9,775 nucleotides of DNA. Origin: Actinomycetota bacterium (GTDB lineage: Bacteria > Actinomycetota > Actinomycetes > Streptosporangiales > Streptosporangiaceae). The stretch covers positions 1 through 9,775 of the forward strand of contig PMST01000609.1 in NCBI GenBank assembly GCA_003168295.1, written 5' to 3'. Shown here in pieces: positions 1 to 7,188 of the stretch; the first letter of the stretch is position 1; each line of letters starts with the position of its first letter. The notes under the pieces were generated by a model. It did not search any database. It was given only the letters and a program-made list of their open reading frames with translations, and was not told where the DNA came from. The translations under genes were made by a program, and so were the position numbers.

Positions 1-57
1 CTGGGGCTGAACCCCCCGCACCTCGTCACCATGGTCGCGGACGGGCTTTCATCATGA
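1..57 (+). CDS. C-terminal end of an unidentified gene (5' cut by window edge)
   Basis: Frame 1 from the window edge reads LGLNPPHLVTMVADGLSS and stops at TGA (55-57). Fifteen of its 18 sense codons end in G or C, as expected for a real gene in this genome. Frame 2 stops almost at once. Frame 3 stays open longer but gives an arginine- and proline-rich product typical of a shadow frame. The gene would converge on the GGDEF gene, whose stop is only 10 bases away. Too little is visible to assign a family. Confidence 0.4.
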   Translation: MGLNPPHLVTMVADGLSS

Positions 58-79
58 GCTCTGGCATCATGAGCTCTGG
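50..79. repeat. 15-bp perfect tandem duplication holding both convergent stop codons
   Basis: The unit CATCATGAGCTCTGG occurs twice head to tail (50-64 and 65-79). Each unit contains TCATGA, a palindrome that reads TGA on both strands. The plus-strand partial gene stops in copy 1 and the minus-strand GGDEF gene stops in copy 2. A 14-bp perfect palindrome, CTCTTGATCAAGAG (82-95), follows inside the end of the GGDEF gene. No T tract suggests a terminator. Confidence 0.85.
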
Positions 80-1467
80 ACCTCTTGATCAAGAGTTCTG
101 GACACGGCAAAAGCGCTCGGCAGATCGGTACGGCTGCCACCCGTGCCGCCGTCAGCGCCGCGATCTGAGTTCCGCGCGCCGCTGATGGCGCTGAGACCCC
201 TTGTCGTGCTGATCATCTGTACCTGATCCCGGCCGCCTGCCTTAGCCCGGTACAGCGCGGCGTCGGCCATTGCCATCAGGTCGGAGTATTCCCGCTTGCT
301 GCCGCTGTCCAGCGCCGCCACTCCGACCGACACGGTGACACGCACCCGCTCCCCGCCGGTTGTCCCTGGAGCGATGATGGACAAGCCGGCGATGTTAGCG
401 CGCACACGCTCCGCGATGCGGAACGCGTCTACCGCGCGGGTCTGAGGCAGAAGCAGTGCGAACTCCTCGCCGCCGAAGCGGCCGGCCCGGTCATAATCGC
501 GCAGCAAGCCATTCAGCGTGTGCGCGATCTCCTTGATGACCTCATCACCGACCATATGGCCGTACGTGTCATTGATGACCTTGAACCTGTCGATGTCGAG
601 CATCGCGACCGCCAGCGGTGTCCTGGTACGTACTGCCCGGGCGACCTCCGCAGTAGACTCACGTTCCCAGGTGGCCGCGTTCAGCAGACCTGTCTTGGAA
701 TCGGCTCGCGCGTCGTTGACCAGCTGAACATGCCGCAGTGACCGCTGCAGCAACGTGACAACGGGCAAGGCCACGGGGGCAAGGATCGGGTTTCCGGCCA
801 CCGCGTAGGTAACCAGGACACTAATGCAGATCTCGGCGGTGTCGTTGTAGAGTGGCTCACCGCTGAAAAGCTCCGTACGGATACTCGCAGCCGGGTCGGT
901 GCCCTTGACGGCCGTCATGATCATGGCCTTGTTCAGGACCGACTTCACCAGGACGCTGAGCGTCACTAGCAAGGTCCATACCATTCCGTGACCGAGGGCC
1001 CAGCCCGCGGAGGCTGGCATGAGGCCAGACAGGCCATGGAAGGTCACCGACGCTGCGCCGTAGGAGAGCCCGAGTGACGCGCCGCTGAACACCCGCCGAT
1101 AAGTGGGCGCGCGCCGGACCCGCCACTGCGTCAGCGCTACCCGGACGATCGGGGCAATCAGGGCAAAGAGCGGAGGCAGCAAGATGGCGACTGGCAATTC
1201 CCAGACGCCTTGGACGTCCTTGATCATGCCGCCCTGTTCCCCAGCCTTCCTGCTCAGCTCGATGGCGCACGCCGTGCAGGCCAGCAGCAGGATGAAAAGG
1301 ATCAGGTCATGTCCGGTGACCGTCGTAACGGAGGCCGCGATACCGATGGCGGCGCCATCAACGGCAATGACCGTAAGGACGAAGACCGAGAGCCAGCGGG
1401 GCAAGGACCAGATGGGCCAGCCACTGACGGCTGTCAGCCACCGCGCGAGGCGACGGCCGATCTCCAT
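67..1467 (-). CDS. Membrane-anchored diguanylate cyclase (GGDEF domain)
   Basis: Predicted to condense two GTP into cyclic di-GMP at the inner face of the membrane. I choose the ATG at 1467 (466 aa, MEIGRRLARW) because GGAGGGAGG (1474-1482) lies six bases upstream; a GTG at 1581 would add 38 residues but has no comparable site. The N-terminal half holds about six hydrophobic segments, a membrane sensor region I cannot assign to a named MASE family. After a short linker the GGDEF domain covers roughly residues 250-420. It has LDIDRF with metal-binding aspartates near 291-293 and the signature GGEEF at 332-336. The RxxD inhibitory site (RDYD, 323-326) lies exactly five residues before the signature, so feedback inhibition by c-di-GMP is expected. 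The last 45 residues or so are Gly/Ser/Arg-rich and probably disordered. No EAL or HD-GYP domain is present. Its upstream region carries opposite-strand mini-ORFs, so it is probably transcribed alone. Confidence 0.9.
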   Translation of the reverse strand: MEIGRRLARWLTAVSGWPIWSLPRWLSVFVLTVIAVDGAAIGIAASVTTVTGHDLILFILLLACTACAIELSRKAGEQGGMIKDVQGVWELPVAILLPPLFALIAPIVRVALTQWRVRRAPTYRRVFSGASLGLSYGAASVTFHGLSGLMPASAGWALGHGMVWTLLVTLSVLVKSVLNKAMIMTAVKGTDPAASIRTELFSGEPLYNDTAEICISVLVTYAVAGNPILAPVALPVVTLLQRSLRHVQLVNDARADSKTGLLNAATWERESTAEVARAVRTRTPLAVAMLDIDRFKVINDTYGHMVGDEVIKEIAHTLNGLLRDYDRAGRFGGEEFALLLPQTRAVDAFRIAERVRANIAGLSIIAPGTTGGERVRVTVSVGVAALDSGSKREYSDLMAMADAALYRAKAGGRDQVQMISTTRGLSAISGARNSDRGADGGTGGSRTDLPSAFAVSRTLDQEVQSS

Positions 1468-1767
1468 CAGCGGCCTCCCTCCTACCACGTAGCGTACCGC
1501 CGTTCGCACAGCGGTCCACCTCGCCATTGTCCCCCAAAAACCCATGCCCAGAGTGCAAACGGTGAAAACCCGGCTACTCACTGGTAGAAGACTATCTTCT
1601 CTTCTGGCTCGATTTACCTCATGGCTATCCGAAAGTAATGGCGAAGTTGCGCCAAGTAACTATGGGGATCGATCATTTCCGGCATTAGGTGCAAAATGCC
1701 TCTTAGGCTTGACAACTGACGACAATTGGTTACCGCAGGGCGCCGGAAATATCGGGAGGAGGATGCC
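1468..1767. other. Intergenic leader between the GGDEF gene and the first mini-ORF
   Basis: This stretch is clearly richer in A and T than the flanking genes, and no open frame in it has coding-like codon use. On the minus strand it would hold the promoter and leader of the GGDEF gene; I see no c-di-GMP riboswitch-like sequence. On the plus strand a perfect TTGACA (1709-1714) could be a -35 box for the mini-ORFs, but the -10 position 16 bases on reads TACCGC, a poor match. Just upstream, GGCATT (1681-1686) and AATGCC (1695-1700) form a perfect inverted repeat with an 8-base loop, which could be an operator or hairpin. A further seven-codon frame, MPLRLDN (1696-1719), starts inside that repeat. 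Its ribosome site is weak and it is not related to the three downstream ones. Confidence 0.4.
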
Positions 1768-1791
1768 ATGCCCGGCGAGAGCTCGGGCTGA
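1768..1791 (+). CDS. Seven-codon mini-ORF 1 (MPGESSG)
   Basis: ATG to TGA encodes MPGESSG. A strong Shine-Dalgarno, GGGAGGAGG (1754-1762), lies five bases before the ATG. It matches 19 of 24 bases with the two mini-ORFs downstream and keeps the M-x-G-E-x-x-G pattern. An ATG at 1763 opens a longer frame of 64 codons ending at 1954, but it overlaps the Shine-Dalgarno end and its product looks non-coding. Function is unknown. It could be a secreted or modified micropeptide precursor, a translated regulatory leader, or a decayed duplication of a gene start. Translation is inferred from the ribosome site and the repetition only. Confidence 0.45.
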   Translation: MPGESSG

Positions 1792-1865
1792 ACTACCTGT
1801 CTGGCCTTTACGTTGTATTAGTTACTTAGAGCATTCATGTCAGTACTCAGAGGAAGGTGGGCGAG

Positions 1866-1889
1866 ATGCGCGGCGAGCAGTGGGGCTAG
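1866..1889 (+). CDS. Seven-codon mini-ORF 2 (MRGEQWG)
   Basis: ATG to TAG encodes MRGEQWG. AGGAAGG (1851-1857) lies eight bases before the start. The first 22 bases are identical to mini-ORF 3, while the flanks on both sides differ. The stop is TAG here and TGA in mini-ORF 3, so the peptide length is kept although the third stop-codon bases differ. It starts 98 bases after mini-ORF 1. I know no named family with this peptide. A single Trp and a single Gln leave few side chains for a cross-linked product, and no modifying enzyme gene is in the window. Confidence 0.5.
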   Translation: MRGEQWG

Positions 1890-1952
1890 ATCATCCGACC
1901 GACCAGTACCACCCGCAGAAAGGAGACACCATGCGCGGCGAGCAGTGGGGCT
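1866..1952 (+). repeat. 22-bp exact direct repeat (copies at 1866-1887 and 1931-1952)
   Basis: The two copies run from ATG through the first T of the stop codon without a mismatch and are 65 bases apart start to start. Identity ends sharply: upstream both flanks have purine-rich ribosome sites of different sequence, and downstream the bases differ yet both complete a stop codon. A third, diverged copy is at 1768-1791. Identity at wobble positions as well suggests either recent duplication of a very short unit or constraint on the nucleic acid itself, such as a protein or RNA binding site. Confidence 0.9.
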
Positions 1953-1954
1953 GA
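1931..1954 (+). CDS. Seven-codon mini-ORF 3 (MRGEQWG)
   Basis: ATG to TGA encodes the same heptapeptide as mini-ORF 2. AAAGGAG (1919-1925) lies five bases before the ATG, the best-placed site after that of mini-ORF 1. The stop ends one base before the stop codon of the convergent MFS gene, so any plus-strand transcript would run antisense into the MFS 3' end. No further copy and no longer plus-strand gene follows. This argues against a simple leader-peptide attenuator, which would need a structural gene downstream on the same strand. Confidence 0.5.
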   Translation: MRGEQWG

Positions 1955-1955
1955 C

Positions 1956-3212
1956 CTAAGTGTGCTGATGGCGCCGGCTGGACCAGTCTTGATCGCGGAC
2001 CCAGCTGAACGCGATGACCAGTGCCGTAACGGCGCCGACAGCACCGCATACTGCGATAACCAAGGCCGGGGAATGATGGTCTGCGGCGGCTCCGGCCAGG
2101 ACCATGACGATTCCCTGGCCCAGGCTCATGCCGCCCTGGGCCAGGCCGAAGGCCTGGCTGCGCTGTTCGGTTGGTGCTGCGTTGACGAAGGCGGCGTTGG
2201 CGGCCAGCTGGTAGGCAGCGAACAGGCCGGAGGCGAACAGGATCAGCAGCGATGCCGGCAGGTCAGGCCGCCAGATAAACAGCACAAGGACGGCTGAGGC
2301 AGCGACCGATAGCGGGCCCATGGACCACAGCCGTGTCGGCGGAGCCACGAAACGGCTGAACACGATCGCCCCCGCAGTCTCCCCCAGAGCCGGGGCGGCC
2401 AGGATGACGCCGACGGCGATGGCACCGCCGCCCAGAGCCCGGGCGAGCGGGGTTACTACCCCTTCCGGAGCGTTGTAGAACGCAGCGAGCCAGCCGAAGA
2501 GCATGGTGGTACGCAAGGTCCGGTTGGCGAACACCAGGCGGATTCCGGCCATGACCCCGGCCGGCCGTGACGGCTCGGCGGTCTGGCGGGTTAGGGTGAC
2601 CGCCGCGGGCCGGACCCGTACCCACGCCCGCACGATGAGCGCGGACGCGACGAAGGTCGCGGCGTCGACGGCCAGCGATGTCCGGATGCCGAACAAACCG
2701 ACGATCGCGCCCCCGGTGGCGAAACCGAGGACCTGCGCGAACTGGAACGTGGTGAGGGTCACCGCGGTGCCCATCAGGTACCTATCGCCGGTCAGCACGT
2801 CGGGGTAAAGCGCCGCCCGCGCCGAGGTGAACGGCGCCCCGGCCAACGTCACCACGAAGAGCAACGCCACCATCGCGGCTATGGGCACCCTCGGGAGGGC
2901 CATGACCAGGACGAGAACCGCCCGGGCCAGGTCGCACGCGATCATCACGCGACGGCGCGGATAGCGATCGGCCAGCCAGGCGAGGGTGATGCCGCCGACG
3001 AAGGTCGGCACGATGCTCACCACGAAGGTGATCGCCGCGAGCAGTGCGGAGCGGGTTCTGTCGTAGACGAGTATGGTCAGCGCGACACGGGCAAGCTGAT
3101 CACCAGCTACCGACAAAAGCTGCGCCAGCCACAGAGCCCGGAACTCTGCCACCGCAAACACGTCGCGGAACGTTGTCTTCGCGGCCTGCTCGGATGCACC
3201 CCCCCGGGCCAC
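1956..3212 (-). CDS. MFS transporter, MFS_3/EntS-like exporter
   Basis: A 418-residue polytopic membrane protein with about 12 hydrophobic segments, the usual size for a proton-driven drug or siderophore exporter. The conserved loop between helices 2 and 3 is present as GGITLAWLADRYPRRRVM at about 73-90 (G, D, R and the RRR basic cluster of MFS motif A). The N-terminal FRALWLAQLLSVAGDQLARVAL and the DAATFVASALIV stretch near 183-194 resemble the MFS_3 branch (transmembrane secretion effector, EntS). Substrate cannot be told. The only recognised start codon is GTG at 3212, but the strong GGAGG (3233-3237) is 20 bases away from it. An in-frame ATA at 3227 is five bases from GGAGG, and translation from there would add five residues. 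An in-frame TGA further upstream, with no ATG, GTG or TTG after it, limits other choices. It is separated from pheT by about 150 bp, so it probably has its own promoter, though I find no clear one. Confidence 0.85.
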   Translation of the reverse strand: MARGGASEQAAKTTFRDVFAVAEFRALWLAQLLSVAGDQLARVALTILVYDRTRSALLAAITFVVSIVPTFVGGITLAWLADRYPRRRVMIACDLARAVLVLVMALPRVPIAAMVALLFVVTLAGAPFTSARAALYPDVLTGDRYLMGTAVTLTTFQFAQVLGFATGGAIVGLFGIRTSLAVDAATFVASALIVRAWVRVRPAAVTLTRQTAEPSRPAGVMAGIRLVFANRTLRTTMLFGWLAAFYNAPEGVVTPLARALGGGAIAVGVILAAPALGETAGAIVFSRFVAPPTRLWSMGPLSVAASAVLVLFIWRPDLPASLLILFASGLFAAYQLAANAAFVNAAPTEQRSQAFGLAQGGMSLGQGIVMVLAGAAADHHSPALVIAVCGAVGAVTALVIAFSWVRDQDWSSRRHQHT

Positions 3213-3224
3213 CGCGTGTCTAGT

Positions 3225-3237
3225 TATGTTGTCCTCC
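3225..3237 (-). promoter_or_regulatory. Strong Shine-Dalgarno facing an ATA codon at the MFS gene start
   Basis: On the minus strand GGAGG (3237-3233) is followed after five bases by ATA (3227-3225), which is in frame with the transporter (ATA ACT AGA CAC GCG GTG GCC). The spacing is ideal for ATA and far too long for the GTG. This suggests either a former ATG changed to ATA, a base-calling error, or rare AUA initiation. Confidence 0.5.
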
Positions 3238-3323
3238 GGCTCAGCGCTGTACGGTAATCACATCCTGACCGACAGTTGCCACCTTTAGCAACAGAGCACC
3301 ATAAGGCAGTCCAGAGAACCTGC

Positions 3324-3340
3324 TTCCCGGTATCCGGGAG
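3324..3340 (-). terminator. Possible weak hairpin terminator of pheT
   Basis: TCCCGG (3325-3330) and CCGGGA (3334-3339) form a perfect 6-bp stem with a three-base loop, extendable by one T-G pair. It begins about 26 bases after the pheT stop. No T run follows on the minus strand; actinobacterial terminators often lack one, so this is only a possibility. Confidence 0.25.
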
Positions 3341-3365
3341 CTGTAACGCACTGCCGTTCGGAAAA

Positions 3366-6041
3366 TTAGCTGGGATCGCCGGCTCCGCGCAGGACCGCGC
3401 CGACCCGGCGCCCGGCCTCGGCGACCGCCGCGTCGCGGGCGGCCGTCGTCTCGGCCACCGTCAGCGTCCGGTCCGGGGCCCGGAACCTCAGCGTGTAGGC
3501 CAGCGACTTGCGATCCTCGCCGACCTGGGCTCCGGCGTACACGTCGAACAGCCGCACGTCCTCGAGCAGGTCCTTGGGAGCCCCGGCCACCAGGGCCGCT
3601 TCCACTTCGGCGGCGGGCACGGCCGCGTCCACGATCAGCGCCACGTCCTGGGTGGCCAGCGGATAGCCCGAGAGCTGCGGCGCCTGCACGGTACCGTCGT
3701 CGTCGGCCGCCGTGAAGACGACCGACAGGTCGAGCTCCATCGCGCAGGTCCGCGCCGGTAGGCCGAACTTCTGGATCACCCCCGGATGCAGCTCCCCCGC
3801 GTGTCCCGCCAGCCACTCCCGTTGCCGCCCGCCGTCCCCCGGGGCCACCCGCGCGTAGATGGCCGCGCAGCGTCCCGGGTGCCACGGCGCGTAGGCGTCG
3901 GCGCGCACGTCGAGCGACACCCGGCAGATCCGGCCGACCGCTCGCGCGGCCTCGATCGCGTCTGCCCACGACGACTCACGGCCCGGCCCCCACCAGCCGC
4001 CGAGCTCGCGGGCACCGGTGAGGACGGCGCCGACCCGGAGCGGCTGGTCGGGCAGCGCGGCCTCGAGCAAGGCGAGTTCGGACACCGAAGGCCCCCGGTC
4101 GACGGGGAGGATGGGCGCCGAGGCCGCCGCCCCCGGCCGCGGCCGGAAGACCGGGCCGATCTCGAAAAGCGCGGTGTCGGCGAAACCCCGTCCGACGTTC
4201 CTGGCCAGCATCCGGAACAGCCCGGGCAGCAACGTGGTCCGCAGCAACGGCTCATCCTCGCTGAGCGGGTTGGCCACCACCACCGCCGGGCGGCGCACGT
4301 CGTCGGTCGGCAGCCCGAGCATCTCAGCGTCGGACCGGGGCCCGAACGGCGACGACAGCACTTCGACGTACCCGGATTCGGCCAGCGTGCGGCCCACCGA
4401 ACGGCGCAGCCGCTGCCGTGGCGTCAGACCCCGTCCGGCCAGCGCGCGGGGCATCCGGCTGGGCACGTTCTCGTAGCCTTCCAGCCGGATCACCTCCTCG
4501 GCCAGGTCGGCGGGGTCGGTGAGGTCGGGACGCCAGGACGGCGGGGTCACCTCGAGCACGGATATCAGGACGGCACCTGTCAGACCAGACGGGGCCGACG
4601 GGGCCGGCTCGTCCGCCCGCCACGGGGCGATGGTCGGCGTGGCCTCCGTCCGGGTTTCCCGCACGGTGCAGCCGACCTCGCGCAGCCGCCGGACCACGAT
4701 GTCCCGGCCGTACACCACCCCGGCCACCCGGTCCGGGTAATCCGCCGCCATCGAGATCGTCACCGGCGGCACGTCGACGCAGGCGTGGGAGCAGCCGGGC
4801 ACCGCCCGCCCGCCGCCCAGCGCGGACAGCAGCGCCACCGCCTTCGCGCTGGCCCGCAGCGGCAGTTCGCGGTCCACGCCGCGCTCGAACCGGTAGGACG
4901 CCTCGCTGTGCAGCTTGTGCCGCCTGCTCATCTTGGCCACGGCGTCGGCGTCGAAATGCGCGGCCTCGATCACCAGGTCAGATGAGTCCGAGTCGATCTC
5001 GGTGGACAGGCCACCCATGGTGCCGGCCAGGGAAATCGGCCCGGACGCGTCGGTGATCAAGATGTCGTCCGGATCGAGGGTGCGGACCACGTGGTCCAGC
5101 GTCTCGAGCTTCTCTCCCGGCTGCGCCCGCCTGACCACGATCTCGCCGGTCAGCTTAGACCGGTCGAAGGCGTGCAGCGGCTGGCCGAGCTCGAGCATCA
5201 GGTAGTTGGTCACGTCGACGGCAAGCGACACCGACCTGACCCCGCACCTGGCCAGCCGCACCCGCATCCACAGCGGGGTCAGGGCCGCCGGGGAGAAGCC
5301 GCGCACCTCGCGCAGCACGATCCTGTCACAGCCGGAGGGGTCGCCGATGCGGGCCGGGTAGACCTCCGCGCCGACCTCATCGATGTCCCCGCCAACCGCG
5401 TCGGCGCCGGGCCGCTGCTCCGGATCTGGGCCGGCCGAGGCAGGATCGGTGAAGGGCACCCCGAACGCGCTCGCCAGCTCGCGCGCGATCCCGCGCACCG
5501 ATACCGCGTAGCCGCGGTCAGGCGTCACCGCGATCTCGAACACCTCGTCGCGCAGCCCCGCGTACGCCACGAAATCGGCGCCGAGCGGCGCGTCCGGAGC
5601 CAGCACGATGATGCCGGTGTGATCCTCGCCGATGGCCAGCTCCCTGGCCGAGCAGATCATGCCCTCGGAGATGTGGCCGTAGGTCTTGCGCGCGCCGATC
5701 TCGAACCCGCCGGGCAGCATCGCGCCGGGCCGCGCGAGCGGAACCCGGTCGCCGACGGCGAAGTTCGTCGCGCCGCAGATCACCCCGGACGCCTCGTCGG
5801 GCGGGCCGGCCAGCTGCACCTCGGAGACGGCGACCCGGCAGTACCTGATCGGCTTCTTGAGACCGGTCAGTTCCTCGATCGAGAGCACCTGGCCGACGAC
5901 GACACCGCGGATGTCGTGACCCACCGACTCCAGCGACTCGACCTCGAGCCCGGCCGCGGTTAGCCGTCGCGACACTTCGGTGGCGTCGACCGGGTCCGGC
6001 AGCGGCGCGTAGGTACGCAGCCAGGAAAGCGGCACTCGCAT
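3366..6041 (-). CDS. pheT: Phenylalanine-tRNA ligase beta subunit
   Basis: The beta chain of the cytoplasmic (alpha-beta)2 PheRS, which charges tRNA-Phe; this chain binds tRNA and carries the editing site. The protein is 891 aa, a little long for the family (about 800-840). It starts with the typical [11 protein letters not shown]. Order: tRNA-binding OB fold at about 45-155 ([13 protein letters not shown], ending in [21 protein letters not shown]); B3/B4 editing domain at about 230-400 ([29 protein letters not shown]); B5 domain at about 425-525 ([23 protein letters not shown]); catalytic-like core at about 535-780 ([16 protein letters not shown]); FDX-ACB anticodon domain at about 789-891 ([22 protein letters not shown]). 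Part of the extra length is a Pro/Ala/Thr-rich insert near 464-492 inside B5, and another is a Pro/Ala/Gly stretch near 199-225. The ATG lies one base after the pheS stop (TGA-G-ATG), so translational coupling is expected. Confidence 0.98.
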   Translation of the reverse strand: MRVPLSWLRTYAPLPDPVDATEVSRRLTAAGLEVESLESVGHDIRGVVVGQVLSIEELTGLKKPIRYCRVAVSEVQLAGPPDEASGVICGATNFAVGDRVPLARPGAMLPGGFEIGARKTYGHISEGMICSARELAIGEDHTGIIVLAPDAPLGADFVAYAGLRDEVFEIAVTPDRGYAVSVRGIARELASAFGVPFTDPASAGPDPEQRPGADAVGGDIDEVGAEVYPARIGDPSGCDRIVLREVRGFSPAALTPLWMRVRLARCGVRSVSLAVDVTNYLMLELGQPLHAFDRSKLTGEIVVRRAQPGEKLETLDHVVRTLDPDDILITDASGPISLAGTMGGLSTEIDSDSSDLVIEAAHFDADAVAKMSRRHKLHSEASYRFERGVDRELPLRASAKAVALLSALGGGRAVPGCSHACVDVPPVTISMAADYPDRVAGVVYGRDIVVRRLREVGCTVRETRTEATPTIAPWRADEPAPSAPSGLTGAVLISVLEVTPPSWRPDLTDPADLAEEVIRLEGYENVPSRMPRALAGRGLTPRQRLRRSVGRTLAESGYVEVLSSPFGPRSDAEMLGLPTDDVRRPAVVVANPLSEDEPLLRTTLLPGLFRMLARNVGRGFADTALFEIGPVFRPRPGAAASAPILPVDRGPSVSELALLEAALPDQPLRVGAVLTGARELGGWWGPGRESSWADAIEAARAVGRICRVSLDVRADAYAPWHPGRCAAIYARVAPGDGGRQREWLAGHAGELHPGVIQKFGLPARTCAMELDLSVVFTAADDDGTVQAPQLSGYPLATQDVALIVDAAVPAAEVEAALVAGAPKDLLEDVRLFDVYAGAQVGEDRKSLAYTLRFRAPDRTLTVAETTAARDAAVAEAGRRVGAVLRGAGDPS

Positions 6042-6042
6042 C

Positions 6043-7188
6043 TCAGATCTCCATCCCGAACGCCCGGCTGAACCGTACGTCGCCGTCTACCGCGTCCCTG
6101 ATCTCGGTCAGCCCGTGCCCGATCATCAGGCTGCGCTCGATGCCCAGCCCGAAGGCGAATCCGCTGTACCTGTCGGGGTCGATGCCGCACGCGACCAGCA
6201 CCCGCGGGTTCACCATGCCGCAGCCCGCGATCTCGATCCAGCCTTGCGAACGGCAGACCCGGCACGGGTCACCGCCCGGTCTTCGCCGACGCGCCGCGGC
6301 AGATGTGGCATTCCATCGACACGTCACCCGACGGCTCGGTGAAGGGGAAGTAATCGGGCCGGAGCCGGGTCCGCAGTCCCGACGCCGAACATGCGCGTCC
6401 ACGAACGACTGGATCGCGCCGCGCAGGTCGGCCATCGTCAGGCCCTCATCCACCGCGAGCCCTTCGATCTGGTGGAACACCGGGCTATGCGTGGCGTCAA
6501 GAGCCTCGTTGCGGTAGCACCGGCCCGGGCTGACCACGTAAAGCGGCAGCGGCCGCGACAGCATCGACCTGATCTGCACCGGCGAGGTGTGCGTCCGGAG
6601 CACCAGGCCCGACCTGGCGTCCTCCGCCTGCTGACCGGCCGCCCCGCTGGCCGAGGCGATGAACAGGGTGTCCTGCATCTCCCTGGCCGGGTGGTCAGGC
6701 GGGATATTCAGCGCGTCGAAGTTATACCACTCCGCCTCGACCTCAGGCCCCTCTGCGACCTCGTAGCCCATCGCGACGAATACGTCGGACAGCCGATCCG
6801 AAGTCGTGGTGACCGGATGCCGCGCGCCGGCCGGGGTCCGGCCGCCGGGCAGGGTGACGTCGACGGCCTCGGTGATCAGCACCTGCCGGTCGCGGTCGGC
6901 TTCCAGCTCGGCCTGGCGGTTCTGCAGCGCCTTGCGGAGCTGGCCTTTGGCCGCGCCCACCCGGCGCCCGGTGTCGGCCCGGGCCTCCGGAGGCAGCGCG
7001 CCGATCTCGGCGCTGGCCAGCGAGAGCGGCGCCCGGTCACCGTCGTGCGCGATCCGGGCCGCCTTCAGTTCATCGAGCGTTCCGGCGGCGGCGACGGCAG
7101 CGAGTGCCTCGTCAAGCGCGCGCGCTATCTCGTCCGGCGCCAATGAGGCCACCGTCCGTGGGTCGTAATTCTTGTTTGGTGCGGACAT
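6043..7188 (-). CDS. pheS: Phenylalanine-tRNA ligase alpha subunit, with an internally scrambled segment
   Basis: The catalytic alpha chain of PheRS. I start it at the ATG at 7188 (MSAPNKNYD, 381 aa), which has an AGGA just upstream; the longer frame from 7290 has no ribosome site and an atypical N-terminus. Residues 1-100 form the coiled-coil tRNA-binding arm. The class II core follows: [33 protein letters not shown], motif 2 with [21 protein letters not shown] (about 226-246) and motif 3 with [13 protein letters not shown] (343-355). Residues 267-305 are nonsense for the family. Removing one base near 6387-6396, one near 6371-6372 and one in the C run 6275-6277 restores [23 protein letters not shown], then CHIC and CRVC cysteine pairs, then [16 protein letters not shown]. 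The three +1 shifts sum to one codon, so the frame stays open. As written the protein would lack FPFTEP, part of the phenylalanine pocket region, and should be inactive. Sequencing error is the likeliest cause because the gene is essential. Confidence 0.92.
   Translation of the reverse strand: MSAPNKNYDPRTVASLAPDEIARALDEALAAVAAAGTLDELKAARIAHDGDRAPLSLASAEIGALPPEARADTGRRVGAAKGQLRKALQNRQAELEADRDRQVLITEAVDVTLPGGRTPAGARHPVTTTSDRLSDVFVAMGYEVAEGPEVEAEWYNFDALNIPPDHPAREMQDTLFIASASGAAGQQAEDARSGLVLRTHTSPVQIRSMLSRPLPLYVVSPGRCYRNEALDATHSPVFHQIEGLAVDEGLTMADLRGAIQSFVDAHVRRRDCGPGSGPITSPSPSRRVTCRWNATSAAARRRRPGGDPCRVCRSQGWIEIAGCGMVNPRVLVACGIDPDRYSGFAFGLGIERSLMIGHGLTEIRDAVDGDVRFSRAFGMEI

Noticed and set aside
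1544..1954. A 136-codon plus-strand frame spanning the gap between the GGDEF and MFS genes
   Set aside because: Its codons lack the GC-ending bias, no ribosome site precedes it and the product looks random. It shares its last codons with mini-ORF 3 only because the frames coincide.
1866..1954. A CRISPR array or integrase attachment site at the 22-bp repeats
   Set aside because: There are only two exact copies, with one 43-base spacer, and no cas, integrase or tRNA gene nearby. The repeat edges coincide with codons.
3275..3292. Inverted repeat GTTGC/GCAAC as an MFS operator
   Set aside because: Only five base pairs with an 8-base loop; expected by chance in a gap of this length.
3786..4985. 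A 399-codon open frame on the plus strand opposite pheT, and similar ones at 5091-5963 and 6391-7146
   Set aside because: The products are Arg/Pro/Gly/His-rich without family features, and they mirror well-supported pheT and pheS. Long antisense frames are normal in GC-rich genes.
6043..7188. pheS as a true pseudogene or with programmed frameshifting
   Set aside because: Three separate shifts without slippery sites or stimulatory structures do not resemble programmed events. The rest of the gene and the coupled pheT are well preserved, so error is more likely.
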